Position numbers and translations under genes: made by a program. DNA of 64,000 nucleotides. It comes from Plectosphaerella cucumerina (taxonomy: Eukaryota > Ascomycota > Sordariomycetes > Glomerellales > Plectosphaerellaceae). The notes under the pieces are model-generated. The model did not search any database. It had not been told where the DNA came from and was given only the letters and a program-made list of their open reading frames with translations. Shown here in pieces: positions 43,810 to 54,206 of this stretch (position 1 is its first letter; each line of letters begins with the position of its first letter). Location: NCBI GenBank assembly GCA_020746995.1, contig JAGPXD010000005.1, positions 868,001-932,000 on the forward strand. The letters run 5' to 3'.

Positions 43810-43963
43810 GCCCATGTGGCACGAGCTGCTGGTGTCTTTTCACTCCAGAAGCGTTCATCTCCTCTCGAGCTTTGACATTGATCTTTTACACTCAACTTGA
43901 GACGATCTCTGCTTCTACACTTTGCTCTGCCTTACTACCTTACCCAACTTTTCGCGCAGTATC

Positions 43964-45062
43964 ATGGCCATCATTGCCATAGCAGGAGGCACCGGGCATC
44001 TTGGCCGCACTCTGGCCAAAGCCATCATCGCCACTGGCAGACATGAGGTTATCATTCTTGGAAGGAAGGTAAGTCATTGGGATAGGTGAGTCCACTTGGG
44101 GCTCAAACATGACTGGAGATTCGAGGCATGACTGACCCCTCTAAAGCCCAACCCTGATCTTGAGAAGTCACTGGGCGTCCCCATCATCCCCGTTAACTAC
44201 ACCGACATCGCGGCCACGACCAAGATCCTTGAGGATAACAATATCCACACCATCGTCTCCGCCACCGCCACACTCGTTTTTGGCGAAGCCCCTCCCGAGG
44301 TAGACCTCATCCGCGCTGCCGATGCCTCCTGCACCACCAAAAGATTCATTCCAAGCGGCTGGGGCATTCCACACAGCAGAGAGTGAGTCTCAAGATGCCC
44401 AAACCTCCCTTGATGAACTGTACTGACAAGACGAAAAGGCAAGTCGGTCAACTTGTCTCCGTGTCCCACAAGCTCGACTCTGTCAAGGCGCTGGAGGAGG
44501 CCCAGAACCTGGAGTACACCGTCGTTCACAATGGCATGCTCCTCGACTACTGGACGACGAAGCCCACGGAGATGTCGCCCTTCAGTCTTGTCGTCGACGT
44601 GGCCCACAAGGCCGCCGCCATTCCCGGCGACGGGAACACTCCGGTTGCCTTTACCCATACCTCTGACATCGCGAGATATGTCGCTGCACTTCTAGATGAG
44701 AAGAAGTGGGACATTGAATCGACGATCGTTGGTGACAAGGTGACCTGGAACGAGTTTGTGAAGTTGGCCGAGGCTGCCCAAGGCAAGTTGCTCTACGTGT
44801 CGAAAAGTGAAAGCTGTCTGACTGCATTATAGGTGCCAAATTCGATGTCAAGTACGATTCGGTTGATGATCTGAACAGTGGTAAGGTCACCGAGCTGCCA
44901 AGCCAGGTTCCCGCGTATCAATTTGTCCCAAAGGAGGTATTCCAGGGTTTCTGCATTACTTTTGGGCAGTGGTTCGCCTCTGGTGCTTTCGACTTGACTC
45001 CCTCAAAGGCTCTGCCTGGTCTTACGCCCATGACAGTCAAGGAGGCTCTGGAATTCAAGTGA
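43964..45062 (+). CDS. NmrA-like / isoflavone-reductase-like NAD(P)-binding protein
   Basis: Four exons, 43964-44068, 44147-44382, 44439-44782 and 44833-45062, giving 304 residues. The N-terminal GGTGHLGRTLA is the glycine-rich Rossmann loop of the atypical SDR/NmrA family. RFIPSGWGIPH and VVHNGMLLDYW are typical of this group. Exon 3 ends CAAG followed by GCAAGT, so the third intron (44783-44832, 50 nt) uses a GC donor with an otherwise perfect context, a CTGAC branch and a TAG acceptor. No GT donor nearby gives the frame needed for the well-conserved GAKFDVKYDSVDDL segment. Family members bind NAD(P)H. Some reduce phenylpropanoids, and others sense redox state as regulators; which applies here is unknown. 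The C terminus ends at the conserved TVKEALEF. Confidence 0.9.
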
Positions 45063-46835
45063 TCGGGCGGCATGATATTAATCGGTGTGCCGTCATGGAT
45101 TCAAGTTCAGGCTGTCTCTGAGATCCAATGCAGACGAATGGAGAAGTTCTATGTAGTCTCAAACCAGATACTCCCAGCGCTTGAAAAGGCAGGGGATCTT
45201 CTATTCACAACAAATCTCACCATCGTCGACGTGTTGCTGATTCTCAAGTGCTTGCAGCCAGCTCTGGCGACCTGGAAGGCTGGAAATGCGGCCCAGCTGT
45301 GCTTGGAGACGAAATCGCCATATCCATGGGCCGTTATCTCGACTGCAAAAAGGCCAGGAACACCGAGATTCTCAATGACCCCGAGCCTATTTCTGGACAC
45401 AGAGGTGGTCGACGCTTATGATTCTAGCCAAACAGCCAAGCCTAATTTTGATGCGCACCACCTGTCTGTTTCTGACATTTGAAGTAAAGTTAGCAGACAT
45501 AAATATCAAATCTGCTCTCGAGAATCCGGGGCATAGTGAGGGTTGTCTTGGCACTCTAACAGCGGCTCTTGGTTTCAAATATAACCGCACACTCCAAGAA
45601 GTCGGTCGATACTATTGGACCGGCACATGATCCGTCACGAGTCAGGAACAACGTACGATGAGACCAAAATTGGTGATTTTTCGCGAGAGTCACGTCCTGT
45701 TAGTGGTTAGTGCCGTCTGATCTCTTCTTCAATGGTTGAGGCGCAGCAGACTGGCTGGGCAGATCGGACAGCTTGCTTGTCTTGGAGACTTGGAGATTTC
45801 AAGTTGGAAAATTATTGAGCCGATGGTCGTGCTACGGCTATCGCTACCTACATGCAAGCAACTTGCCTCAGGGCTCTTTTGAACCTCGCAATAGGTAACA
45901 TAGCGATGAGCGAAAAGTCCGGGTGATTGAGGTGTTGCCGAGGGCCGGGCAAAGTGTCGCGGTGTCTTCTGCCCAGGTCCCATCGGACGAATTTAGAGCA
46001 CTCTAGGCTTCCACGTCCCGTTTCGCCCCGGCGACCCCGCGCTTAGGCGACCTAGAGGCTAGAGCTGGCCGCATCCGAACCCCCTTGAACCACCACATTG
46101 GGCGGCTACGGCTGTCATTCTCTTGGCCTCTTGGCTCGCCCTGTGCCATCTGGTCTATCTCGAACAGACCTATCCCCAACGGAGGCACATCTTTGAAATA
46201 CTCGAGTCGAGGCACCGTTCAGATTCGCCCAAGAACTCAATGCCAGTTATATTGGACATGCATGAATTATTCTTTAAAGCTTATCGATGATCTATTTTGA
46301 GACGCCTAATCTCTGTGTGTCGGGCACCTACCCGGCAATTGCAGCGAGCGACACGTGGTTACGCTGGCACCGTTGCACTCGGTAAAGTGGCACAGACGAA
46401 CAAAACCAACCAGCATTGTGACTCTTGCGGAGGTCGACCAGGCATCTTCATCCTGAAACTGGGAAGGTGGTGCGAGCTCCTATCTGCTGGAGGCATGGTG
46501 GTGGTTGGGCACTGAAGCACGGTTCATGAGAGGCCTTTAACGAGGTTTCAGCGCAGACCGCGTCCTGACTCTGCTCTACCTACCTTACCCGAGAATGCCA
46601 AGGCTCGTGCTTCGAGGGACTGCGGCATGGCCGGGGAGTATATATCATGGGAAGAACTCCTGTGTGCCAAGTAATTCTCAAGCAGCCATCACTTGCATCG
46701 CTCTCACTTTCCTTCACATTCCGCCCATCAACACCTTCATTTTCGTCATTCCTTACTACTGTATCCTTCGGCTACTCCCTGAACAAGCCGCCTATCCACC
46801 CACAGAGCTTTCCAAAGTCGACAAACTCCATCAAC
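45063..46835. other. 1.8-kb accessory gap
   Basis: A 136-codon frame at 45072-45482 and others lack recognisable domains. The right end carries the carbonic anhydrase promoter. No RNA gene or repeat family recognised. Confidence 0.5.
46639..46645 (+). promoter_or_regulatory. Putative TATA box of the carbonic anhydrase gene
   Basis: TATATAT lies about 190 bp before the ATG, followed by a CT- and CA-rich leader (CACTTTCCTTCACATTCCG). The distance is slightly long, so the leader may be about 150 nt. Confidence 0.45.
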
Positions 46836-47963
46836 ATGCACGCCAACGTCATGGGTTCCTTCCCTTTGGCAGCCGCCATCCTCACCATGGCTTTGCCTAG
46901 CGTACTCGCTTCTTGCGCTCATGGCACTCAACTCTTCGCCCGTAACGAGAACGACGCAGGTCAAGAAGTCGTTGACTTTAGCTACAGTGGCGCAAACGTA
47001 AGCAGAACCATGTTCCACCACTCTTGCTCTCCATAACGTTACTGACCGACCGGCAGGGTCCCGAGAACTGGGCTACCCTCGCACCTGAGAATGCCGTCTG
47101 CGCCACTGGAAGAAACCAGTCTCCCATAGACATGATTTCTTCGTCCTTCAAGGTCATCCCCGGTGACTCTCTGAACCTGAAGATTGCGGACATGAAGGCT
47201 GGAGCAGAGTTCGTCAACCTCGGTACTACCGTCGAGGTCAAGCCAGCGGGCGGCAACGGCGGCACCATGACTGTCGACGGAACTCAATACACCATGCGCC
47301 AGTTCCACTTCCACCTGCCCAGCGAGCATCTCGATGCTGGCACTCAGAGGGCCATGGAGATGCACATGGTCTTCGAATCCAGCGATTCGCAACTCGCTGT
47401 CATTGGCACATACATCGACGTTGTGGGCGCCGCTGCCGAGAACACAACCGGCCCCCGATGTGGAGACTCCGCCAGCAAGGCAGCCCGCAGGCAAGCCACA
47501 GCCGATCAGGCCAAGGGTCACGGTCTCCGTTTCCGATCCCTCGAGAACAGGCAGAAGGGCTCCAACAGCACAGGCACCTCGCCTCTCCTGGAGACCGTGC
47601 TGTCCAACGTGGGCGAGATCGCAAAGACGGACGCCAAAATGACCACCCCGCCCCTGGTCATGTCCGAGGTCGTCAGTCTCCTGTCTCAGGGCGACTTCCA
47701 GAGGTATGTACTCATAGCTCGTCATCCACCTCAATCGTCTCAGGCTAACAATGACCAGCTACAGCGGATCCCTCACCACGCCGCCCTGCAGCGAAGGCGT
47801 CACGTGGCTCGTGTCTACCCAGAAGCTCAGCATCCAGGCTTCTACTTTTGCCGGCGCACGCGATGTCATTGTCTTCAACTCGAGGCCTACCCAGAACGCG
47901 CCCGGTCAGGAGAATGTCCTTTCCGGGGGTCGCAACAGGACGGCCATTGCGACATACCACTAG
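46836..47963 (+). CDS. Secreted alpha-class carbonic anhydrase
   Basis: Zinc enzyme that interconverts carbon dioxide and bicarbonate, probably extracellular or in the wall. Exons 46836-46997, 47057-47703 and 47759-47963, giving 337 residues. A signal peptide (FPLAAAILTMALPSVLA) is followed by NWATLAPE, QSPIDM, and QFHFHLPSEH, whose two alternate histidines plus the histidine of EMHMVF make the zinc triad. SGSLTTPPCSEGVTW is the conserved Thr loop near the active site. All are hallmarks of the alpha family. An insertion of about 60 residues (after IDVVGAAAEN, Arg/Lys/Ser-rich) separates the zinc core from the SLTTPPC block and lengthens the protein beyond the usual 260 or so. Fungi use beta enzymes mostly; the alpha form is accessory and sporadic. 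Introns have good GT, CTAAC and CAG signals. Confidence 0.94.
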
Positions 47964-48804
47964 AAGATGCCCACTTTCACCGGCTTGCCCGTGCAGAAAG
48001 ATTAGCGAAGCGTCACATGACGGTGAGCTGTTCTGTATGAAGCTTGTCAAACAGTGGTGTCGGGGCCAGGGCGTGTGTAGCGTGGGTTGCTTGTTTGAAC
48101 GAATGGAACGATATGGCGCAGCGTCTTGATTGGAGTCGAGATACCAGTCCTTCTGTTTTTGATAGCCTTGCTCTGCAATTTGATTTGATTCAAGTGTTCC
48201 AACCTTAACTAACTACCTTTCTATCCGGTCAAACGAACCATTCGAGTTGAACCCGCGGCACACAAGGCATCCAGGCGCGCTGATACTGAGGCGCAGGGCG
48301 GAAAAACACATGTATCTTTGACGAAAGGCTCTTTCGGCCATCTTGGAATGCTGGTGCGCAAGTTGTCCAAATTGAAATCAAACCGCTGCAGTCATGGACG
48401 GGACGTTAGATGGCCGCAGAGCGACAGTGGTGTCGGTGGAGGATGACCCCGGGCCCTGAAATAGGGGCTGAGCCAGCGAACTCAGGGGAATTCAGGGCTG
48501 GGGTTGGAGCTCCGGTCCCCGCCACCTTGGTCTGCCCGGCATCACAGCGACAGCACGTTTTCCACTGTGATATGTCTATCTGCTGAACTTAGATCTTGCC
48601 GCTCCTACTCCGTCTTGTTACAATATAAAAGCTCAATTTTCAGCTACCTGCCATTCGTAACTTCGATTCAGTACCTTACCTCTCTCCGTACTCCAAGCCG
48701 CCCATGAGCGGCGGAGCTGTTGCACAAGTTCGGACCCTTCTAGATTCGGGCCACTGTAGTGGAGATACTTAATCTCCGTTGTATAACAATGATTATCTAT
48801 CTAC
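47964..48804. other. Convergent gap between carbonic anhydrase and protease genes
   Basis: Contains copy A of the promoter-like repeat (48451-48630, listed separately). Otherwise both 3' untranslated regions; no gene recognised. Confidence 0.55.
48451..48630 (+). repeat. Promoter-like dispersed repeat, copy A
   Basis: Shares an ordered series of blocks with copy B at 52108-52300 in the same orientation. In A: GGGCCCTGAA (48451), AATTCAGGG (48489), GTTGGAGCTCC (48503), GTCTGCCCGGC (48530) and AGATCTTGCCGCTCCT (48591). A TATAAAAG box follows at 48624. No plus-strand gene lies downstream, so this looks like an orphan promoter or a decayed element. Confidence 0.7.
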
Positions 48805-51610
48805 CTAATTAAGGTACTGTATGTTGAATGAAATAGTCTCCGCAGAAGACCAGTCCTCGGCCTTTTCAGCGTCTCCAAAGATCCTCAGGGCGCTGAACAC
48901 AATCTTGAACCTTCCCTCGGGAAAAGGTGTCCCGTCCGCAAGCCGGCCATCAAATATGCCAAGCCTCCAGTTTCGGCGCGTGACCCAAGTGTCGGGGAAG
49001 CCTGTTAGCATGCCTATGCTGGTGAGGTTGAAGAACGTCGTGGTGGGAACAGTAGTTCGCGACAGAGGCACGACGTCTGCGCGCACCATCTGACTGCCCA
49101 TCTTGAGGCTGGCCAGGATACTGGGGTAGTTTCCCTGGCCGGGGATTGCTTCTGATCCGGGACGGGCAATGTTGTACGTCGTGTTGGCCGGGTCTGGGTT
49201 GTTGGCAAAGCCTATGAATGTACCGTGCTCAGGGCCAGAGAGGAAGCCTGGTGTGGCTTTCATGCTTCCTACAACGCCGATGTAGGGCAAGACGTGCTCC
49301 TCTCCGTTGTCGGCAGACAAAGTGACCCAGCCGGAGTAGACGGGTAGTTGCTTGGAGTCCAGGCCTCTCGGGGGAGACACTGTGACGGTGACATCGGCTG
49401 ACGATTCAGGTGCAACAACAACCTCCCTAGTAGTCAGAAATGTTAGTCAATAGTCCCTTGACGTGCGAGAGCGACGAACCTGTCTGCGAAGGAGAGCACC
49501 GCAGCGGCTTCGGTTACAGGCGGTGGGAAGCGAGACACGGAGCTTGAGCCGGCTGCAAATGTGTTGACCGTCAGTGCGTCTCTGCTCCCTAGAGAGTACA
49601 CCAGCGTCGTGGTCCCCGTGTTGCGGATCGAAAACGACTGGGTCGCAATGATGTTGTCGGTGTCATTGAAGGACAGCTGTGTGACGCTCAACACCGTCTT
49701 GGCCACGGATGCATCATGGGCCTGGACCATGCCGGCACCCTGCTGCGGCACCGGGCCCATCTGCGAGTGCGCTTCCCCGTCAAACCACTTCAGGGGTTTC
49801 GAGGTGGAGGAAATGACGCTGCTCAGCTCCTTGGGGTTCAAAGTGCCGCGAGCTTGGCCCACGAGGGCAAAGACGGCAGCTGTGAGCGGCGCCGACGACG
49901 AGGTTCCGCCAAAGATGTTCCAGCGCCTGCCCATGGCGAGCGGGTAGGGGGCGAGGACGTTGGCGCCCGGGGCAGTGAACTGAGGCTTCGAAACAAGCTC
50001 CCACGAGGGGCCCCACGAGGTATACTCGCTGGTTGTACCCCCCGTCCAGTAGTTCTCCAGCTCGTCATACAGTATGTCCGCCAAGCTGGGGTCGACAATG
50101 TTGACGGTGATCTCGGAGCCTTGGGAAAGCAGGCCTAGCCAATAGGCCCCTTGCGAGGGTGAAACGATACCTACGCCGTTGATGCCGGATGCGAAGAAAG
50201 ACAGAGGGGCGTATGTTCTGCAAAAGATCGTCAGTTTCGGCATCCAAGAGGGCCAGGAGGGGCAACTCACGAGTTGTCTTGGCTGTAATACATCAGATAC
50301 TGGGCTCCTTTCGCGACCAGGTTCGATGCCTGCTGCCACGAGCCGCAAGCGGAAGCGTCCGAGACGCGCAGCAGGACCAGCTTGTCAGAGAGATCCGGAG
50401 TGTCATCTGGCAGCGGTGAACAGGCGTCTCCTGCAGCTTCTGTGTCAAGGCTCACACTCCACAGGGAAAGTGTAAGGTTCTGGGTGAAGGGGGACGTGCC
50501 GCTGAGGAATCCAAAGTCCTCAGTCCGGTTGGCAACGTTGAAGCTCGCTCTGGTCTGGAGGAGCGGCATGATCTCGTTGTCCACCGAGCCGATGGAGGCC
50601 ACGCCGACACCGGTCGCTGGACTACCGTGGTTGAAGATGCCCTCCCTGCCCGAGTTGCCGGCGGAGACGATGACGGGGACGCCCATGTCCACGATACGAG
50701 AGGCGGCGATGCCCCAAGGATCAGTCGACCAGCCGGTGTAGTAGCCCGCAGAGCAGGAAATGATGTCGCTGCCGTCCTCGTACGCTTGATTGAACGCAGC
50801 CAGTAGAACGTCGTTCGTCGTGACACCCGAGCACCCCCAGGCACGGTAGGCACCGAGCGTGACGTCCGGAGCCGCGCCGGTGAACCCAAGCTCATTAGGC
50901 TGGGCCGCGATAATCCCGGCAACCTGGGTGCCGTGGCCGACGCAGCCGTCGTAGGGGTCCGCATCGGGCTTGTCCCCAGTATCGCCCGTGAGATCCCAGC
51001 CGAAGGCGACGAGGCAGCCCTCGCCGAAACAGCCACCCAAAGCGGGATGGGTGTAGTCGATGCCGGAATCAACCACAGCGATGCGGATGCCTTTGCCTGT
51101 ATAGCCCTCGGCGCGCAATCTGTCAACCTGAGCCATGACGTGCGGCCTGTAGCCATCGGTCGCAGCAGATTGACGGCGTGTGACGCGTGAAATGGTCGAA
51201 GCAACGGCTCCTCGTCGCTGCGGACCGGACTCTGGCACCGGCATCTGGATGGTCTTGACGGGCCAGATGGCCTTGACCTCGGGGCGTGCTGAAATCTGTT
51301 CGAAGATCTGGCCGGTCTCGTCATCGGTCGCGTTCTTGAGCCGGAACGATCCTCCGTTGAAGAGCCGAAACTTTAGATCCATCCGCCGTTCAACGTCGAC
51401 GCCCAAATCTCCGTAGAAAGAGTCTTCGGGATCGTAACCATCGGACCACTCGATGATGAATGCACCGGGCAGTGTTTGCGGCTCATCTCCCAGCGCATCC
51501 TCGACGTTGTCTGTGCTGTGGCTTTGGGGTGAGGCGAACCCGACGACCCCCGATACGGCAAAGGCAATAGATGCCAGTGCCAGCCCTGCGGCTGATGTTG
51601 TTGGTCTCAT
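48805..51610 (-). CDS. Secreted subtilisin-like serine protease (S8, Vpr-like)
   Basis: Exons 50271-51610, 49480-50217 and 48805-49426, giving 899 residues. The two introns are 53 nt each, with GTGAGT and GTTCGT donors. The start is the ATG giving MRPTTSAAGLALASIAFAVSG, a clear signal peptide. The frame extends three codons upstream, but only with a TTG. A propeptide of the I9 type (about 50-130) precedes the catalytic domain. The triad is visible: Asp in AVVDSGIDYTHP, His in GHGTQVAGI, and Ser in FGGTSSSAPLTAA. The oxyanion Asn is in SAGNSG. A protease-associated domain (KLVLLRVSDASACGSWQQA) is inserted between His and Ser, as in Vpr-like and cucumisin-like subtilases. The C terminus forms Fn3-like beta-strand domains. 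It should be an extracellular endopeptidase. It is flanked by two copies of a dispersed repeat, which may reflect mobility. Confidence 0.95.
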
Positions 51611-52406
51611 GTTGAGCAATTAATAGAGATAGCGATGTGTGCATGTACAAAGTAAAGAAAGGGAGAACCGCCACCGTTTGCAGTCAAGGAGCAGCGCTGG
51701 CCAAGCCCGTGGTTTGGGGTCGCAACATGAACTTATACGTATGGGCATGGCTATTACTCCGTTGAATATCTCCGCTCTCCGACTTATGCAGCACGATTGT
51801 GATCTCTTCTCGTATTCAATATTACCTTCCTAATCAGGTGACAGTGAATGACTTAAGCATGGTAGCATTGCAGATGTTCAGGGATTTAGCAGGTAAAAGT
51901 CGCAAGCCAAGACGACAGTCTCCTCAAGGAGTACAGGGGTAGGTCGACGTGATCACGATGATCATCCGCGAAAGCCGAACGCCCACTGTTAGATAACCAG
52001 TGGCCAGATAAGGTAGTTTTAGTTTCTCCGCCCGTCACGAAATGTGCCCTGTTGGACCTGTTCATGGCTAAAGGGTTTGAAGCCCGGGCTGATGCTGGGA
52101 GGTTCAAGGGGCCCTGAACTCAGGCACTGTGGACTCGGATGTGCCGCTGAGATAGGGGTACTAGTACTTAGCAGCTTAGTCAGTGAAATTCAGGGGTTGA
52201 AGCTCCCCACCCACGTTGTCCGAGTCTGCCTGGCGAAGGAACGGTGTCCTTCCGCGATAATTTCATTCAGCAAAATGAGATCTCACCGCTCCTGTTCTGC
52301 GTTCCTCACACAAACAGGCTTGATTCTCAATCGCTTGTCGAGAACTTCCAGCTACCATCTCGCATCAGCCCAACAAGCCGGCTGCGGGCGGAAGACTTCC
52401 AGAGCC
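51611..52406. other. Divergent intergenic region with repeat copy B
   Basis: Separates the starts of the protease (-) and the 512-residue protein (+). It contains copy B of the dispersed repeat and no recognised gene. Confidence 0.55.
52108..52300 (+). repeat. Promoter-like dispersed repeat, copy B
   Basis: Colinear with copy A: GGGCCCTGAA (52109), AATTCAGGGGTTGAAGCTCC (52187), GTCTGCCTGGC (52224) and AGATCTCACCGCTCCT (52278). Spacing between blocks differs by only a few bases from copy A, apart from an extra 40 bp before AATTCAGGG. Here it lies directly upstream of the gene at 52407. Confidence 0.7.
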
Positions 52407-53945
52407 ATGTCATCTACCCATTTCCAACCCAAGGTGGCCACCTACAAACAGCAACGAGCAGATCGGCTGAACGCGTTTTGGACGACACCAACCGCCTATC
52501 GCCGAGTCCGCATCGTCACCGACGACGACATCGAGGCGACTTACCCCTTCATCACCGCTTGCGTTGAGAACCCGAACCTTGCCCTGAGCGTCAATGAAAT
52601 CGCAATCGACCCCGACGCCTGGACGCCCTCGTGGTCGAGCACGGGCGACAAGGAGCTTTCAGAGCCAGCCCGCCCAGTACGACACGACGCCCATGCAGCG
52701 GTTGAAGCCTACGCACGAGGCCTCGGCTTGAGTGCCGCCACAACCGAGAACATGATCATCGCCCTCCGCTGGAAGATGGCGCATCTCATGGGCTACAAGT
52801 CCCCTTCGCCGAACGGCTTCTCCGCTCACAACGCCGACTACGCCAACACTGTGGCGACATTGTTGCTATCAATTTGCAAGAACGTCGAGGTTCTACACAT
52901 CGGCGACGTATCTTTCAACACTAGGCGATACTCGGATGCCCCTCAGTCGCTGGACGGGGACTTGGCCCTGCAGAATTACCTTCTTCACAACAGCTACGGA
53001 AGACTCCCGTCCCCCAGCCTCCAAAAGCTCAAAAGCATCCGCTTCCTTGGCAAGCACTCAATGTTTGAAAGTTTCTATTCAGAGCTTGATTTTCTCGTCT
53101 GGATGCGGTGCTTCCACCGGCTCCCTGCCCTGAAGAGCGTGGAGATGGACGCGGTCATGGAATACCAGCAAGTAACCCGCGACATATTCCCACCCAAGAC
53201 CGGATCCTTCAAGTCACTGCACATAACACACGCTGATATGGGCGCCGACATGATCGGCATCATGGTGCGGGTACCCAAAGCCTTGGAGGAGTTTGTCCTG
53301 TCTATCGGAGGTCTTCGCCATCCAGACGACGGCGGCCCATCTCTGAGGTTCAAGACCTTGGGCAAGTCTCTTTTTGACCACAAAGATACTCTCAGAGTCT
53401 TGGATTTGGACATCGACAGGCAGTGCGGCCCCTTGCAGGATAAAGAGGAAGGCAAGCCCAATGATGCGCACCCGGAAGAGGAATGCTACAAGGACGAGTT
53501 CTTCTTGATCGACAAGTCAGAGAGTACCGGAAGCTTATGGCCTCACCTACTGAAGGACTCGAGACCATTTGGGATTGGTATCGGGCCACTTGATCAGTTC
53601 ACAGCCTTGACACATCTCAGCATCAGCCTGGACGCGCTACTTGGATGGCCGCCCAGTAACCGGTACCCACCTAGCGAGGACTTCGAGACTCCCTTTCGCT
53701 TGGTTGATGGCTTGCCTGCCAGCCTCGAGTCACTTCGAATCTACGGATACTCCCGTGGAGAAAGCTCGATACACGATGATCATGTAGACGAGCTGATGGA
53801 GAAGATGGGGGAGTGTCTGCCGAAGCTGAAGAACATCGAGGGCTTGGAAGAAACGATCGAGGTGGTGAAGAATCGAACAACCGATGTTGAGGAGGAGGAC
53901 TTATGGGAGCGTCCTCATGTTGATATTGACTGGCTCAAAGCTTAG
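52407..53945 (+). CDS. Unrecognised fungal protein, 512 residues
   Basis: Single-exon frame. I chose the ATG giving MSSTHFQPKVATYK because the sequence upstream reads as non-coding and contains the dispersed repeat. An in-frame ATG at 52275 (MRSHRSC) would add 44 residues. No domain is certain. The layout of a long helical N-terminal part, then leucine-rich strands (VEVLHIGDVSF, LKSIRFLG, KSLHITHAD, LRVLDLDI, LTHLSISLD, LESLRIYGY) spaced 30-60 residues apart, resembles the leucine-rich part of fungal F-box/LRR-like proteins, but I see no F-box. The C terminus is acidic (TTDVEEEDLW). Product function unknown. No signal peptide or membrane segment. Confidence 0.75.
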   Translation: MSSTHFQPKVATYKQQRADRLNAFWTTPTAYRRVRIVTDDDIEATYPFITACVENPNLALSVNEIAIDPDAWTPSWSSTGDKELSEPARPVRHDAHAAVEAYARGLGLSAATTENMIIALRWKMAHLMGYKSPSPNGFSAHNADYANTVATLLLSICKNVEVLHIGDVSFNTRRYSDAPQSLDGDLALQNYLLHNSYGRLPSPSLQKLKSIRFLGKHSMFESFYSELDFLVWMRCFHRLPALKSVEMDAVMEYQQVTRDIFPPKTGSFKSLHITHADMGADMIGIMVRVPKALEEFVLSIGGLRHPDDGGPSLRFKTLGKSLFDHKDTLRVLDLDIDRQCGPLQDKEEGKPNDAHPEEECYKDEFFLIDKSESTGSLWPHLLKDSRPFGIGIGPLDQFTALTHLSISLDALLGWPPSNRYPPSEDFETPFRLVDGLPASLESLRIYGYSRGESSIHDDHVDELMEKMGECLPKLKNIEGLEETIEVVKNRTTDVEEEDLWERPHVDIDWLKA

Positions 53946-54206
53946 GGCTATGCGGTGGTGGGTGAGGAGTCGGCCTGGGGTTGGATGTGATTGGTGGCAA
54001 GCACTTCGAGGCGAAGAGAAGGTTAGATGAAGAGGAGTTGGATGATCCTTGAGGAGGTATGCTAGCATCGGCATGACCCGTCAGAGTGCACGGGTTGCTG
54101 ACCCGTTGTTGACTTTGACTTTCGAAAGAATTCCATCTCCCGTCTTACACCCCTGGTCCCACACTCGACAGCATCCGCTCTTGCATCAATAGCCGATCCC
54201 ACACCC

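Larger units (their letters stand above)
42167..43963. other. 1.8-kb accessory gap
   Basis: No gene recognised. It contains a perfect 12-bp palindrome CTACCTAGGTAG (42305-42316), a 13-bp tandem repeat (listed separately), and at its right end the promoter of the NmrA-like gene. Confidence 0.5.

Noticed and set aside
45072..45482. 136-codon frame just after the NmrA-like gene
   Set aside because: No recognisable domain; begins 10 bp after the stop codon, so it is probably in the 3' untranslated region.
41231..51610. A biosynthetic gene cluster spanning dehydrogenase, NmrA-like, carbonic anhydrase and protease genes
   Set aside because: No backbone synthase, P450, transporter or pathway regulator, and gaps of 1-2 kb between unrelated enzymes.
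52044..52406. N-terminal extension of the 512-residue protein from GTG at 52044
   Set aside because: Non-ATG start, overlaps the dispersed repeat, and the translated sequence looks non-coding.
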